Below, piece after piece: positions 25,815 through 34,847 of a stretch of 64,000 nucleotides of DNA. Source of the stretch: Streptomyces candidus (GTDB taxonomy: Bacteria > Actinomycetota > Actinomycetes > Streptomycetales > Streptomycetaceae); contig NZ_JACHEM010000003.1 in the NCBI RefSeq assembly GCF_014207445.1, positions 434,001-498,000 on the forward strand, written 5' to 3'. The position numbers were made by a program, and so were the translations under genes. The notes beneath the pieces were generated by a model. It searched no databases, had not been told where the DNA came from, and saw nothing but the letters and a program-made list of their open reading frames with translations. Within the stretch, counting starts at the first letter, position 1. Each line of letters opens with the position of its first letter.

Positions 25815-25895
25815 ATGAGTGAACGAGAACAGGTGCGGGTACCGGAACGGACGGGCAACGGGGGAGCGGGGTCAGCGACGTGCCGACAGCGATAG
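25815..25895 (+). CDS. Possible 26-residue leader ORF
   Basis: ATG 25815 opens a 26-codon frame (MSEREQVRVPERTG...) that stops at 25895, inside the first codons of the next gene. The 25508-25879 gap is otherwise a lower-GC control region upstream of the Tad-associated genes, with no other structure I can support. No strong ribosome site is seen, so translation is doubtful. Confidence 0.25.
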   Translation: MSEREQVRVPERTGNGGAGSATCRQR

Positions 25896-26749
25896 CCGTG
25901 ACCAGCGCGGACCTGGTGCTGCCCCCGACCGATCCGCAGACCCCGACGGCCGCCGTCCTCCAGGGCCCCGGCACCCAGTCCCTGGACGAGGCCCTCGCCG
26001 ACATGAACGTGCTGCTGGAGCGGCACGGCCACGTCGTCGCCCTCTACCCGGCGTCGATCCCCGCCGCCCACGAGCGGCGCATGCACGCGGTCCGCTCGGT
26101 CATGGAGACCGACCGCATCGCCCTCCTCAAGATCGACCTGCCGCCGCTCGGCATCGCGGTCCTCGCCCGTCAGCTCCGCCAGCTCTCCGTGTGCGACTTC
26201 AGTGCGGGTGTCGTCGCCTCCGCGGCCCGCCTGCTGTCCCACTACGTGTACGCGGGCGCCCTGCTCTCCTCCGTCGCCAAGCTCGACCGCATCCCGGTCA
26301 GCCTCAAGTCGCACGCCAAGTCGTGGATGCCGGGCAGCCAGTTCGCCGTACTCGCGAACCCGGAACCGCAGCTGATCAAGCTCGGCGGCGAGGACACCAC
26401 CCTGTCCGGCCCCGAGTTCGCCACCCAGCTCGCCTTCGCCCGCGGACAGCAGGCCTCCGACTGGGTCACCGAGACCCTCGCCCCCGGCTGGCAGGTCCAG
26501 CGCGCCCAGGAGGTCGACCTCCCGGCCGCCTCCCCGGCCTGGTGGGGGACGACCAAGCTGGTCGAGTTCGCCGCCTTCCTGCCGGAGATCTCGGTCCTGT
26601 ACCAGCTGGTGTCCTCCGTACGGCGCGAGCAGTGCCACTGGTGCGGCATACAGCTGATAGGGGACCGCTGCGGATTCTGCTCCGCCCCGGTCGCCCCGAA
26701 CGAGAACCATCCGCACGCCGTCGGTGTCCTCCACCGCGGGCCCACCTAG
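25880..26749 (+). CDS. Conserved hypothetical protein with C-terminal zinc ribbon
   Basis: The protein has 289 residues from GTG 25880. The body is alpha/beta without signal peptide or membrane segment (DEALADMNVLLERHGHVVALYP, LLKIDLPPLGIAVLARQL). The end carries CHWCGIQLIGDRCGFC, two CxxC pairs that should bind one zinc. I do not recognise a named family. It sits 100 bases upstream of cpaB on the same strand, suggesting a function linked to the pilus locus, perhaps regulation or assembly. Confidence 0.75.
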   Translation: MPTAIAVTSADLVLPPTDPQTPTAAVLQGPGTQSLDEALADMNVLLERHGHVVALYPASIPAAHERRMHAVRSVMETDRIALLKIDLPPLGIAVLARQLRQLSVCDFSAGVVASAARLLSHYVYAGALLSSVAKLDRIPVSLKSHAKSWMPGSQFAVLANPEPQLIKLGGEDTTLSGPEFATQLAFARGQQASDWVTETLAPGWQVQRAQEVDLPAASPAWWGTTKLVEFAAFLPEISVLYQLVSSVRREQCHWCGIQLIGDRCGFCSAPVAPNENHPHAVGVLHRGPT

Positions 26750-26849
26750 ACCTCCCGTACCGCTCCCGCCCCGCCGCACGCGCACCACCACGCTCACCGT
26801 CCGTCGATCCGCACCGGGTCCCACGTTCCTGATCGAGGTAGCACGCCAC

Positions 26850-27569
26850 ATGAACTCACGTCAGCGTCGCGGCATCATCCTGCTGCTCCTGTCGGTCCTG
26901 TGCGCCGTCGGCGCGTTCGTCGGCGTGCTCTCGGTGATCCGCGACGTGAACTCGAAGGTCGGCCCGGAGGTGACGGCGTACCGGCTCAAGGGGGACGTGG
27001 CCCCGTACCGCAAGCTCAGCGAGGCGCAGTTCGAGAAGGTCGAGATGCCCAAACGGTGGCTCTCCGACAACGCGGTCACCGACATCTCCGAGATCCGCGG
27101 CAAGATCGCCGTCACCCAGCTCAAAGCGGGCTCCCTGCTCCAGACCGACATGCTGGTGAAGAAGCCCGAACTCCAGGCGGGCGAACAGGAGATCGCCATC
27201 ATGATCGACGCCGAGACGGGCGTCGCGGGCAAGATCACCCCGGGTTCGAAGGTCAATGTGTACGCCACCTTCGAGGGCGACGAGTCGAAGGCACAGAAAG
27301 CGGTGAACGAGTCCTGGGTGATCGTCACGGGAGCACGTGTCATCGACGTCGGCAAGATCACCCCGCTGGAGCCGGGCAAGGACGACCGCAACCGCAAGAT
27401 GAAGGACGCCGTCCCGATCACCTTCGCGCTCAACACCCGCGACGCCCAGCGCATCGCCTACGCCGAGACGTTCGCCGAGCACGTACGGCTGGCCCGCATC
27501 CCCGACGGCAGCGACCCGAACGTCACCCCGCGCGACCGGATCTACGACCTCCCCGGGGACAGGTCGTGA
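26850..27569 (+). CDS. cpaB: Flp pilus assembly protein CpaB (RcpC-like)
   Basis: The 239-residue protein has one N-terminal membrane helix (GIILLLLSVLCAVGAFVGVL) and an SAF-domain region (VAPYRKLSEAQFEKVEMPKRW, GKIAVTQLKAGSLLQTDML) followed by the CpaB core (EIAIMIDAETGVAGKITPGSKVNVYATF). It is anchored in the membrane with an external domain and is thought to help pilus assembly at the envelope. GAGGT precedes ATG 26850. It begins the Tad operon. Confidence 0.88.
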   Translation: MNSRQRRGIILLLLSVLCAVGAFVGVLSVIRDVNSKVGPEVTAYRLKGDVAPYRKLSEAQFEKVEMPKRWLSDNAVTDISEIRGKIAVTQLKAGSLLQTDMLVKKPELQAGEQEIAIMIDAETGVAGKITPGSKVNVYATFEGDESKAQKAVNESWVIVTGARVIDVGKITPLEPGKDDRNRKMKDAVPITFALNTRDAQRIAYAETFAEHVRLARIPDGSDPNVTPRDRIYDLPGDRS

Positions 27570-27595
27570 CCTGGCCCCAGGCACCGTCCCGCACC

Positions 27596-27757
27596 CCGGC
27601 GTCGACGCGCGGGCGGTCGGTCCCGGCGCGGACGCGGGAGCACGTGGCCCCGGCGTGGACGCGGGGACAGGGCATCCCCGCGGTGACGTGCGGGCAGGAA
27701 CCCCCGGCGGAAACGCACGGGCAGGACGTACCGGCAGTGACTTGCGGACAAGTAGTG
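27596..27757. repeat. Six tandem 27-bp repeats between cpaB and cpaE-tadE
   Basis: Units start at 27596, 27623, 27650, 27677, 27704 and 27731, each opening CCGGC or a close variant and carrying GGACGCG(C)GGG-like centres. The period is nine codons. In the frame of the downstream ATPase they would read as PGVDARAVG-type nonapeptides without stops, so an upstream start could translate them as an N-terminal repeat. Confidence 0.75.
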
Positions 27758-27768
27758 AGGACGCCCGC

Positions 27769-29409
27769 ATGACGACTCGTATCCTCCCGGCGGTGGGCGA
27801 CCCGGACGCCGCCCGCGCCATCACCACGCTCCTCAGCCAGCTCCCCGACGCCGAGCCGGCCTCCCCGGCGCCCGACTCCACCTCGCTCCTGGACACCCTC
27901 GCGAGACTGGCCTCGGAGTCCCTCGACGAGCTGCCCGAGGTCGTCCTCGTCCACGAACGCATCGGCCCGGTACCGGCGTTGGAGGTGATCCGCGAGGTCG
28001 CCCTGCGCTTCCCGGCGGTCGGCGTCGTCCTCATCTCCGCCGACACCAGCCCGCACCTGTTCACCGCCGCGATGGACTCGGGGGCCAGAGGGCTCGTCGG
28101 ACTGCCGCTGGGTTACGAGGAGCTGGCGGTCCGCGTGCAGAACGCGGCGTCCTGGTCGGTGGGGGTGCGACGCCACCTCGGAGCCGGGGCGGACGTCTTC
28201 AGCGGGCCGGGCGGCAGCGTCGTCACGGTGACCGGCGCGAAGGGCGGCATGGGCGCCACCCTGATCTCCGTCCAACTCGCCCTCGCCGCGCGGGCGTCCG
28301 GCAAGACGGTCGCCCTCGTCGACCTGGACCTCCAGTCCGGGGACGTCGCCTCCTACCTCGACGTACAGTTCCGCCGCTCGATCGTCGACCTCGCCGGGAT
28401 CTCCGACATCTCGCCGCGCGTCCTCCAGGACGCCCTGTTCACCCACGCCACCGGCATCGGCCTGCTGCTCGCCCCGGCGGAGGGCGAACGCGGCGAGGAG
28501 GTCACCGACCGGGTGGCCCGCCAGGTCGTCAGCGCCCTGCGCAACCGGTACGAGGTCGTGGTCGTCGACTGCGGCACCCAGATGAACAGCGCGAACGCCG
28601 CCGCCGTCGAGATGGCGGACCAGGCGCTGCTCGTCGTCACCCCGGACGTGATCGCCGTACGCGCCGCCAAGCGCATGGTCCGGCTCTGGGACCGCCTCCA
28701 GATCCGCAAGGCGGAGGAGACCGTGACGGTCGTCAACCGTCACACCCGCAACACCGAAATCCAGCCACCCCTGGTGGAACGCATCACCGGCACGAAGGTC
28801 GCGCGCAGCGCGATCCCCTCCCACTACAAGGAACTCCAGTCGGCGGCCGACGCGGGCCGCCTCCAGGACCTGGACAGCCGCAGCACCGTCAAGCAGAGCA
28901 TCTGGGCACTCGCAGGGGAGCTGGGGCTCGTGAAGGCAGCGGAAACGTCGTCGGGCGGCAGAGGGAGCCGCGCCGCCCGCACCAACGACCGGGGCTCCAT
29001 CGGCTTCCTCGGCCGCAAGGAACGGGCCCGCGGCCCGCACGGCGACAAGGGGGCCGTCTCCGCCGAATTCGCCGGGATGTTCCCGCTGATCCTGCTCGTG
29101 ATGGTGATCATGTGGCAGGCGGCCGTCTGGGGCTACACGTACTCCCTGGCGGGCAACGCGGCGGACGAGGGGGCGCGGGCGGGCACGGCGGCGTACGGGG
29201 CGGGAGGCACCGGCAACGCGGAATGCGAGGCAGCGATCCGCCGCCACCTCCCGGGCAACTGGGAGGTCGCGAACACCGACTGCAACCCCGCAGGCAACCT
29301 CTACAAAGCCAAGGTCACCCTGACGACCCCGATCCTCTTCCCGGGCGTGGGCAACTTCGGCTGGGAAAGCGAAGGCGAAGCAGGCGCAGCCCTGGAGGGA
29401 GACAACTAA
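27769..29409 (+). CDS. CpaE-like ATPase fused to a TadE pseudopilin domain
   Basis: The 546-residue protein begins with a receiver-like domain (to ~140), then a MinD/ParA-type ATPase with the deviant Walker A TGAKGGMGATL (155-165), VALVDLDLQSGD and VVVVDCGT. This is the CpaE localisation/assembly ATPase of Tad systems. After ~390 a basic linker leads to KGAVSAEFAGMFPLILL, a TadE-type prepilin-like segment with a membrane helix (437-456) and a short external domain. The two parts are normally separate proteins. ATG 27769 with GTGAGG upstream is chosen; in-frame GTGs inside the tandem repeats are alternatives. The stop overlaps the next start (TAATG). Confidence 0.85.
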   Translation: MTTRILPAVGDPDAARAITTLLSQLPDAEPASPAPDSTSLLDTLARLASESLDELPEVVLVHERIGPVPALEVIREVALRFPAVGVVLISADTSPHLFTAAMDSGARGLVGLPLGYEELAVRVQNAASWSVGVRRHLGAGADVFSGPGGSVVTVTGAKGGMGATLISVQLALAARASGKTVALVDLDLQSGDVASYLDVQFRRSIVDLAGISDISPRVLQDALFTHATGIGLLLAPAEGERGEEVTDRVARQVVSALRNRYEVVVVDCGTQMNSANAAAVEMADQALLVVTPDVIAVRAAKRMVRLWDRLQIRKAEETVTVVNRHTRNTEIQPPLVERITGTKVARSAIPSHYKELQSAADAGRLQDLDSRSTVKQSIWALAGELGLVKAAETSSGGRGSRAARTNDRGSIGFLGRKERARGPHGDKGAVSAEFAGMFPLILLVMVIMWQAAVWGYTYSLAGNAADEGARAGTAAYGAGGTGNAECEAAIRRHLPGNWEVANTDCNPAGNLYKAKVTLTTPILFPGVGNFGWESEGEAGAALEGDN

Positions 29410-29984
29410 TGCATTCCCACACCTACGCCCGCCGCCTTGGACGGCGCTGCCGCCCCCTCGGGCCGCACGCCCTCTCCCCGGTAGCCGCCTTGGGCGGCGG
29501 GGCCGCCCCCCGGGGGCGGAACGGGCGGGCAAGGGGGCGGCCCCCCACCGGAGGTGCACCCCACCGCCGTACGCCCCGCCACCCCCGTACGCCCACGTCC
29601 GCCACCCCCGCCCCCACCCACCCCCGAGCGCCCCGCGACCAAGGCGTGGCCGCCATCGAATTCGCCGGCTTCCTCCCCATCCTCCTCCTCGTCGCCCTCG
29701 CCGCCATCCAGCTCGGCATCGCCGGATACGCCTCCCTCCAGGCCAACTCCGCCGCCCGCGCCGGCGCCCGCATCGAGTCCCAGGAGGCCTACCGGGGCCA
29801 GTGCACGGCTGCCGGCGAGGCAGCCATGAGCGGTTGGCTGGTCTCCCGCGGCGGCACTGTCACGTGCAGTGACGGGGACATCGTCACCGCCACCGCGACG
29901 GTCCCGGTCCCGTCCCTGATCCCCGGCTTCACCTTCGGCCCCATCGAGAAGTCCGTCGCCATGCCCTCCGACGACGTCCCGTAA
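29409..29984 (+). CDS. TadE-like pseudopilin with repeat-derived N-terminal leader
   Basis: The 191-residue protein has the TadE segment DQGVAAIEFAGFLPILLLVA starting near residue 77, a membrane helix, then an external domain with two cysteines. The ATG at 29409 overlaps the preceding stop by one base. Residues ~16-75 are Arg/Pro/Gly-rich and are encoded by a dispersed DNA repeat that also occurs between the kinase and response regulator genes, so this long leader is probably an insertion. A prepilin-like protein normally has only a short basic leader before the hydrophobic part. Confidence 0.75.
   Translation: MHSHTYARRLGRRCRPLGPHALSPVAALGGGAAPRGRNGRARGRPPTGGAPHRRTPRHPRTPTSATPAPTHPRAPRDQGVAAIEFAGFLPILLLVALAAIQLGIAGYASLQANSAARAGARIESQEAYRGQCTAAGEAAMSGWLVSRGGTVTCSDGDIVTATATVPVPSLIPGFTFGPIEKSVAMPSDDVP
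29481..29594. repeat. Dispersed GC-rich repeat, copy A (inside the tadE-like gene)
   Basis: The element runs GTAGCCGCCTTGGGCGGCGG... through GGGGCCGCCCCCCGGGGGC, AACGGGCGGGCAAGGGGGCGG, ...GGTGCACCCC... to GTACGCCCA. It matches copy B at 34883-34994 over most of its length. Its start contains a strong inverted repeat. Here it stays open in the coding frame. Confidence 0.8.
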
Positions 29985-30077
29985 AAGGACCAGCACTCCC
30001 ACCCCACCCACCCCGCCAGGAACCAGCCCCCGCCCCCGCACCCCCGCACCACACCGCGAAAACCCGAGGAGCCCCCC

Positions 30078-31421
30078 ATGAGCCTGCGGCAACGCATCGC
30101 CGCCCCCGAGGAGTCCGGCGGGGGCCGGGAGGACGGCCATCTGGTCGCCACCTACCGGGGAAAGCTGCTCGAAGAGATCGACCTCGCGGAGATGTCCTCC
30201 CTCGCTGCCGCCGAACGCCGCGCCCGCCTCGAACGCGTCCTCGGCCACATCATCAGCCGCGAGGGCCCCGTCCTCTCCACCTCCGAGCGCTCCCAGCTGA
30301 TCCGCCGCGTCGTCGACGAAGCCCTCGGCCTGGGCGTCCTCGAACCGCTCCTCGAAGACGCCTCCATCACCGAGATCATGGTCAACGGCCCGGACTCGAT
30401 ATTCGTCGAGCGGGCCGGCCGCGTGGAGCAGCTCCCGATGCGCTTCGCGTCGAACGAGCAGCTCATGCAGACCATCGAGCGCATCGTCTCCACGGTCAAC
30501 CGCCGCGTCGACGAGTCGAATCCGATGGTCGACGCCCGCCTGCCCTCCGGCGAGCGCGTCAACGTGATCATTCCACCGCTGTCGCTGACCGGCCCCACCC
30601 TCACCATCCGCCGCTTCCCCAAGGCCTACCGCCTGGACGAGCTGATCGGCCTGGGCACCCTGGACCACCAGATGCTGATGCTCCTGTCGGCGTTCGTACG
30701 GTCCCGCTTCAACGTGATCGTCTCCGGCGGCACCGGCTCCGGGAAGACCACCCTCCTCAACGCCCTCTCCGGCCTCATCCCCGACCACGAGCGCATCATC
30801 ACCGTCGAGGACGCCGCCGAACTGCAGCTCCAGCAGGCGCACGTCATCCGCCTGGAAACCCGCCCGCCGAACGTCGAGGGCAAGGGCCAGATCACCATCC
30901 GCGACCTCGTCCGCAACTCGCTGCGCATGCGCCCCGACCGCATCATCGTCGGCGAGGTCCGCGGCGGCGAGACCCTCGACATGCTCCAGGCCATGTCGAC
31001 GGGCCACGACGGCTCCCTCGCCACCGTCCACTCCAACAGCGCCGAGGACGCCCTGATGCGGCTCCAGACCCTCGGCTCCATGTCGGAGGTGGAGATCCCC
31101 TTCGAAGCCCTGAAGGACCAGATCAACAGCGCCATCGACGTGATCGTCCAGCTCAGCCGCATGGCCGACGGCACCCGCAAGATCAGCGAGATCGTCATCC
31201 TCGTCAGCCACGGCCGCGAGCAGTTCCAGATCGCGACGGTCTCCCGCTTCCTCGCCCAGGCGATGAGCCCCGACCGGGTGGTCCACGGCCGGTTCGAGCA
31301 CCTCCCGCTGCCCCGCCGCGTCGCGGAGCGCCTCTACCTCGCGGGCGAGCCGATCCCGCCCGCGTTCGGCGTGGTCGACGACCCGCTCCAAGACTCCCTC
31401 TACGTCCGAGAGGCCCAGTAG
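30078..31421 (+). CDS. tadA: Tad secretion ATPase TadA/CpaF
   Basis: The 447-residue protein is a type II/IV secretion ATPase of the CpaF group. It has an N-terminal helical domain, VNGPDSIFVERAGR, Walker A GGTGSGKTTLL, the Walker B region RIIVGEVRGGE and the His box TGHDGSLATVHSNS. It powers Flp pilus assembly from the cytoplasmic side. ATG 30078 follows CGAGGAG. The gene is ninth in the locus order typical of actinobacterial Tad operons and is followed closely by tadB and tadC. Confidence 0.95.
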   Translation: MSLRQRIAAPEESGGGREDGHLVATYRGKLLEEIDLAEMSSLAAAERRARLERVLGHIISREGPVLSTSERSQLIRRVVDEALGLGVLEPLLEDASITEIMVNGPDSIFVERAGRVEQLPMRFASNEQLMQTIERIVSTVNRRVDESNPMVDARLPSGERVNVIIPPLSLTGPTLTIRRFPKAYRLDELIGLGTLDHQMLMLLSAFVRSRFNVIVSGGTGSGKTTLLNALSGLIPDHERIITVEDAAELQLQQAHVIRLETRPPNVEGKGQITIRDLVRNSLRMRPDRIIVGEVRGGETLDMLQAMSTGHDGSLATVHSNSAEDALMRLQTLGSMSEVEIPFEALKDQINSAIDVIVQLSRMADGTRKISEIVILVSHGREQFQIATVSRFLAQAMSPDRVVHGRFEHLPLPRRVAERLYLAGEPIPPAFGVVDDPLQDSLYVREAQ

Positions 31422-31429
31422 GTACGGCC

Positions 31430-32383
31430 ATGGGTATCGATCCGAACCTCAGCAACCCCGCCCTCCTGGCGGTCGGCGCCACGCTCCTCGCCTGCGTGCT
31501 CGCCACCATCGGCGTGCACTCGTACACCTCCGGCCGGGCCCAGCGCGCCGCCCTGGAGAACCGCCTCGCGCTCACCACCGGACACGACACCGGCCGCCGC
31601 CGCAACTTCCGCGGCCTGGACCGCCGGCTGCGCAGGACGGCTCTCGGCAAGCGTCTCCAGCACCGGCTGGCCGCCACCGGACTGGACGTCACGCCCGGCG
31701 AGTTCTTCGTGTACGTACTGGGGGGCGTCGTCGCGCTGTGGCTGATCGCCTCTTCCGTTCTCGCGCCCTTCTTCGGACCGATCGCGGGTCTGGTGGCGAT
31801 CTGGGCGGCGTCCACGTTCCTCAACTGGCAGCGTCAGAAGCGCATCGAGGCGTTCATCAACCAGCTCCCCGACCTCTCCCGCATCCTCGCCAACGCCACC
31901 GCAGCGGGCCTTGCCCTCCGTACGGCGCTGAGCATGGCGGCGGAGGAGCTGGAGGCACCGGCGGGCGAGGAACTCGCGACCGTCGCCAACCAGTTGTCCG
32001 TCGGCCGTTCCATCGACGACGCCCTCGGTGAACTCGCCGAACGCCTGCCCTCCCGCGAACTCGTCGTCCTCGTCACCACCCTCGTCCTGTCCAACCGGGC
32101 GGGCGGCACCGTCGTCGGCTCCCTGCGCAACCTCACCGAGACCCTGGAGGAGCGCAAGGAGACCCGGCGCGAGGTCCGCACGATGCTCTCCGAGGTCAAC
32201 GCGACCGCCTACACGGTCCCGCTGCTCGGCCTCGGCGCCATGATCATGCTCAACACCATGACCCCCGGCTCGATGGCGAAGATGACCGGCAGCCCCGTCG
32301 GCCAGATCGTCGTCGCGGTCGCCGTCGGCCTCTACGCCCTCGGCTTCATCGCGATGCGCCGACTCGGCAAGATCGACGTCTGA
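31430..32383 (+). CDS. tadB: Tad inner-membrane protein TadB
   Basis: The 317-residue protein has an N-terminal helix, a cytoplasmic region with RLQHRLAATGLDVTPGEFF, two central helices, and a T2SSF domain (INQLPDLSRILANATAAGLALRTAL, LVTTLVLSNRAGGTVVGSLRNL) with two C-terminal helices. It forms the membrane platform with TadC. The start at 31430 lies eight bases after the tadA stop, which implies coupled translation, although the ribosome site is weak. Confidence 0.93.
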   Translation: MGIDPNLSNPALLAVGATLLACVLATIGVHSYTSGRAQRAALENRLALTTGHDTGRRRNFRGLDRRLRRTALGKRLQHRLAATGLDVTPGEFFVYVLGGVVALWLIASSVLAPFFGPIAGLVAIWAASTFLNWQRQKRIEAFINQLPDLSRILANATAAGLALRTALSMAAEELEAPAGEELATVANQLSVGRSIDDALGELAERLPSRELVVLVTTLVLSNRAGGTVVGSLRNLTETLEERKETRREVRTMLSEVNATAYTVPLLGLGAMIMLNTMTPGSMAKMTGSPVGQIVVAVAVGLYALGFIAMRRLGKIDV

Positions 32384-32398
32384 GGAGGCGCGCCCGAC

Positions 32399-33307
32399 AT
32401 GTCACCACTCAGCGGCCTGACCGGCCTGCTCCTCGCCCTCGCCGTCGGGCTGAGCGTCGCGGGGATCGCGTACGGCATCAAGCTCTACCGCGCCGAGGCC
32501 AAAGTCCCCGGAGACCTCGCCGTCGCCCTGGAAGTGGGCGCCTCCCGCGTCTCCGCGACGGAATCCGTCATCGACCGCTTCGGCATGCGCTTCGCCCCGG
32601 CGGTCCTCTCCGCCATGGGCCCCACCCTCGTCGACAAGAAGCGCCGCAAGATCGACACGGCCGGAAACCCCGGCGGCCTCACCATCGACCGCTACGCCGC
32701 CCGCCGCGCCGCGTACGGCCTGTTCGGCGGCGTCACCGCCTTCCTGTGCCTGGTCAACGGCTTCACGCTGTTCGCCGTGTTCTGCCTGGCGTACGGGTGG
32801 TTCGCGGCGGACGCGCTGATCTGGCAGGCGATCCGCGCCCGCAAGGACGTCATCGAACGCACCCTCCCGGACTTCCTCGACGTCCTCGCCGTCGTCGTCT
32901 CCGCCGGCCTCGGCTTCCGGCAGGCCCTCGACCGGGTCGCCGAACGGTACGAAGGCCCCTGGGCCGACGAACTGCGCATCACCCTGCGGCAGATGGACAT
33001 GGGCGTCAGCCGCCGCATCGCCTTCGAGGAACTGCGCAGGCGCAACGAGTCCGAACAGGTCTCCCAGTTCGTCACCGCTCTCCAGCAGGGCGAGGAACTC
33101 GGCGCACCCATCGCCGACACCCTCATCCAGATCGCAAACGACATGCGCCGCACGGACGCCCAGAACTCCCGCCGCCGGGCCGCCAAGGCGATCCCGAAAA
33201 CCACCGTGGTGACCCTCACCTTCATGGTCCCGGCGACGTTGCTCCTCATCGTCGCCAACATGTTCCTCGGCTCCGGCGCGGACTTCGGCTCCATCTTCGG
33301 AGGCTGA
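32399..33307 (+). CDS. tadC: Tad inner-membrane protein TadC
   Basis: The 302-residue protein has N-terminal and central membrane helices, a T2SSF domain (ERTLPDFLDVLAVVVSAGLGFRQALDRV, SQFVTALQQGEELGAPIADTL) and a C-terminal helix. It pairs with TadB. GAGGAGG precedes ATG 32399. The following kinase gene starts one base after its stop, so the two-component genes are on the same transcript. Confidence 0.93.
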   Translation: MSPLSGLTGLLLALAVGLSVAGIAYGIKLYRAEAKVPGDLAVALEVGASRVSATESVIDRFGMRFAPAVLSAMGPTLVDKKRRKIDTAGNPGGLTIDRYAARRAAYGLFGGVTAFLCLVNGFTLFAVFCLAYGWFAADALIWQAIRARKDVIERTLPDFLDVLAVVVSAGLGFRQALDRVAERYEGPWADELRITLRQMDMGVSRRIAFEELRRRNESEQVSQFVTALQQGEELGAPIADTLIQIANDMRRTDAQNSRRRAAKAIPKTTVVTLTFMVPATLLLIVANMFLGSGADFGSIFGG

Positions 33308-33308
33308 C

Positions 33309-34847
33309 ATGCCCGCCCCCGCCGAACCACCCCGCTTCCCGGAGCCCCCCTGCCCTCCAGAACCTCCCCCGCCCTCCGACCCCGCCACCCGCCCGGAACG
33401 CCGCCCCCTGGCCGCCTCCGCCCTCCCGGGGCCCGGCGCTCCCACCGACCCCGCCACCCACCCCGAGCCCTCCCCTCCGGCCGCCTCCGCTCTCCGGGGA
33501 TTCAACGCCCCCACCGGCCCCGCCCCGCTCCCCGGCCCTTCCGCTCTCGCCGACGGCGCCCCCGCGCCCTCTGCTCTCGTCGGAGACGCCCTCGCCGCAT
33601 CCGCTCTCGCCGACGACGCACCCGCCCCCTCCCTCCCGATCCAGATCAACGCCCTGCAAGCCCTCTGCCGCCAGCTCTTCGGCTTCCGGCTGGCCATGAT
33701 CGCCCTCGGTGCGCCCCTCGCCCTGAGCCGTGCCCAGGGCCCCTTCGGCACATACCTCGTCGGCGGAGCCGTCATCGTCACGGTCGTCGGCAGTTACGCC
33801 ATGCTCCGCGACTGGGAGACCTTCGCACCCCTCCTCATCAAGTACCGCTCGCTCATGGCCGCCGACCTCGTCTTCGGTTCCGTCCTGCTCCTCACCGCGT
33901 CCCCCGACTCCGCCCTCGGCTACGCCACCGTGTGCACGCCCCTGCTCGCCGGACTGCTCTACGGCTGGCGCGGCGCGGGCATCTTCGCCGCCGTGCAGAT
34001 CCTGATCCTGCTCGCGGTGTACGCGGCCTGGGCGGCCCGCATGTCGGGCCCGGCCAGCACGCTCCTCATCAGCGGCTTCTGCGTGGCCGCCGGGGTGGTC
34101 GGCGTGACGCTGCGCAACCTGGTGTTCCGCTTCGGCGAAGCCACCGTCGCCCTCTCGGAGGTCAAGGCCCGCCTCGCCGTCACGGACGCCGTCGGCGAGG
34201 AGCGCGCGCGCCTGGCCCGCGAGATGCACGACTCGGTGGCGAAGACCCTGCACGGAGTGGCCCTCGCCGCCGACGGCCTCGCCGCCTCCGCCGACCGCAT
34301 GGACGCCCGTACGGTCAAACACCAGGCGGGCCTGGTCGCCCGTTCCGCCCGCCGCGCGGCGGCCGAGTCCCGCGAGATCCTCTCCGACCTGCGCCGCCGC
34401 ACGGACCCCAACGATTCCGGAGTGGACCTACGGGAGGAACTCGCGGCCCGCACCAAGGACTTCGAGGCCCGCACGGGCGTCCCGACAGCCCTCCTCAACC
34501 GCCTCCCCGAGCCCGGAACGCTCTCCGTCCCGTACGCGGTGGCCCGCCAGCTCGTCACCATCACCACCGAGGCCCTGGACAACAGCCACCGCCACGCGCG
34601 AGCACAGCACGTCACCGTCGAGCTGGCCGCCCTGGACAACGTGTTGCGCATCAGCATCCGCGACGACGGCACGGGTCTGCCGAAGGACCTGAGCCTGGAC
34701 GACCTGCGCAAGTCGGGCCACTTCGGCCTGCTTGGCATGGTGGAACGCGCGGCAGGCATCGGCGCCCGCCTCCGCATCGGCCGAGGCCGTTCCCCCGCCG
34801 GCACCGAAGTCCGCCTGGAGCTCCCCCTGGCGGCCCTCCCGCCGTAG
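33309..34847 (+). CDS. Sensor histidine kinase, HisKA_3/NarL type
   Basis: The 512-residue protein opens with about 110 Pro/Ala-rich residues of low complexity, then six or so membrane helices (to ~270), a HisKA_3 segment ERARLAREMHDSVAKTLHG with phospho-acceptor H307, and a HATPase domain (TTEALDNSHRHA, DDGTGLPKD, GHFGLLGMVERA). It should autophosphorylate and pass phosphate to the LuxR-type regulator 190 bases downstream. ATG 33309 directly follows tadC, so the pair likely controls or is controlled with pilus genes. The Pro-rich start could be non-conserved. Confidence 0.88.
   Translation: MPAPAEPPRFPEPPCPPEPPPPSDPATRPERRPLAASALPGPGAPTDPATHPEPSPPAASALRGFNAPTGPAPLPGPSALADGAPAPSALVGDALAASALADDAPAPSLPIQINALQALCRQLFGFRLAMIALGAPLALSRAQGPFGTYLVGGAVIVTVVGSYAMLRDWETFAPLLIKYRSLMAADLVFGSVLLLTASPDSALGYATVCTPLLAGLLYGWRGAGIFAAVQILILLAVYAAWAARMSGPASTLLISGFCVAAGVVGVTLRNLVFRFGEATVALSEVKARLAVTDAVGEERARLAREMHDSVAKTLHGVALAADGLAASADRMDARTVKHQAGLVARSARRAAAESREILSDLRRRTDPNDSGVDLREELAARTKDFEARTGVPTALLNRLPEPGTLSVPYAVARQLVTITTEALDNSHRHARAQHVTVELAALDNVLRISIRDDGTGLPKDLSLDDLRKSGHFGLLGMVERAAGIGARLRIGRGRSPAGTEVRLELPLAALPP

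Noticed and set aside
27596..27757. Tandem repeats considered as a CRISPR array
   Set aside because: The units are contiguous without spacers and vary among themselves; no cas genes are present.
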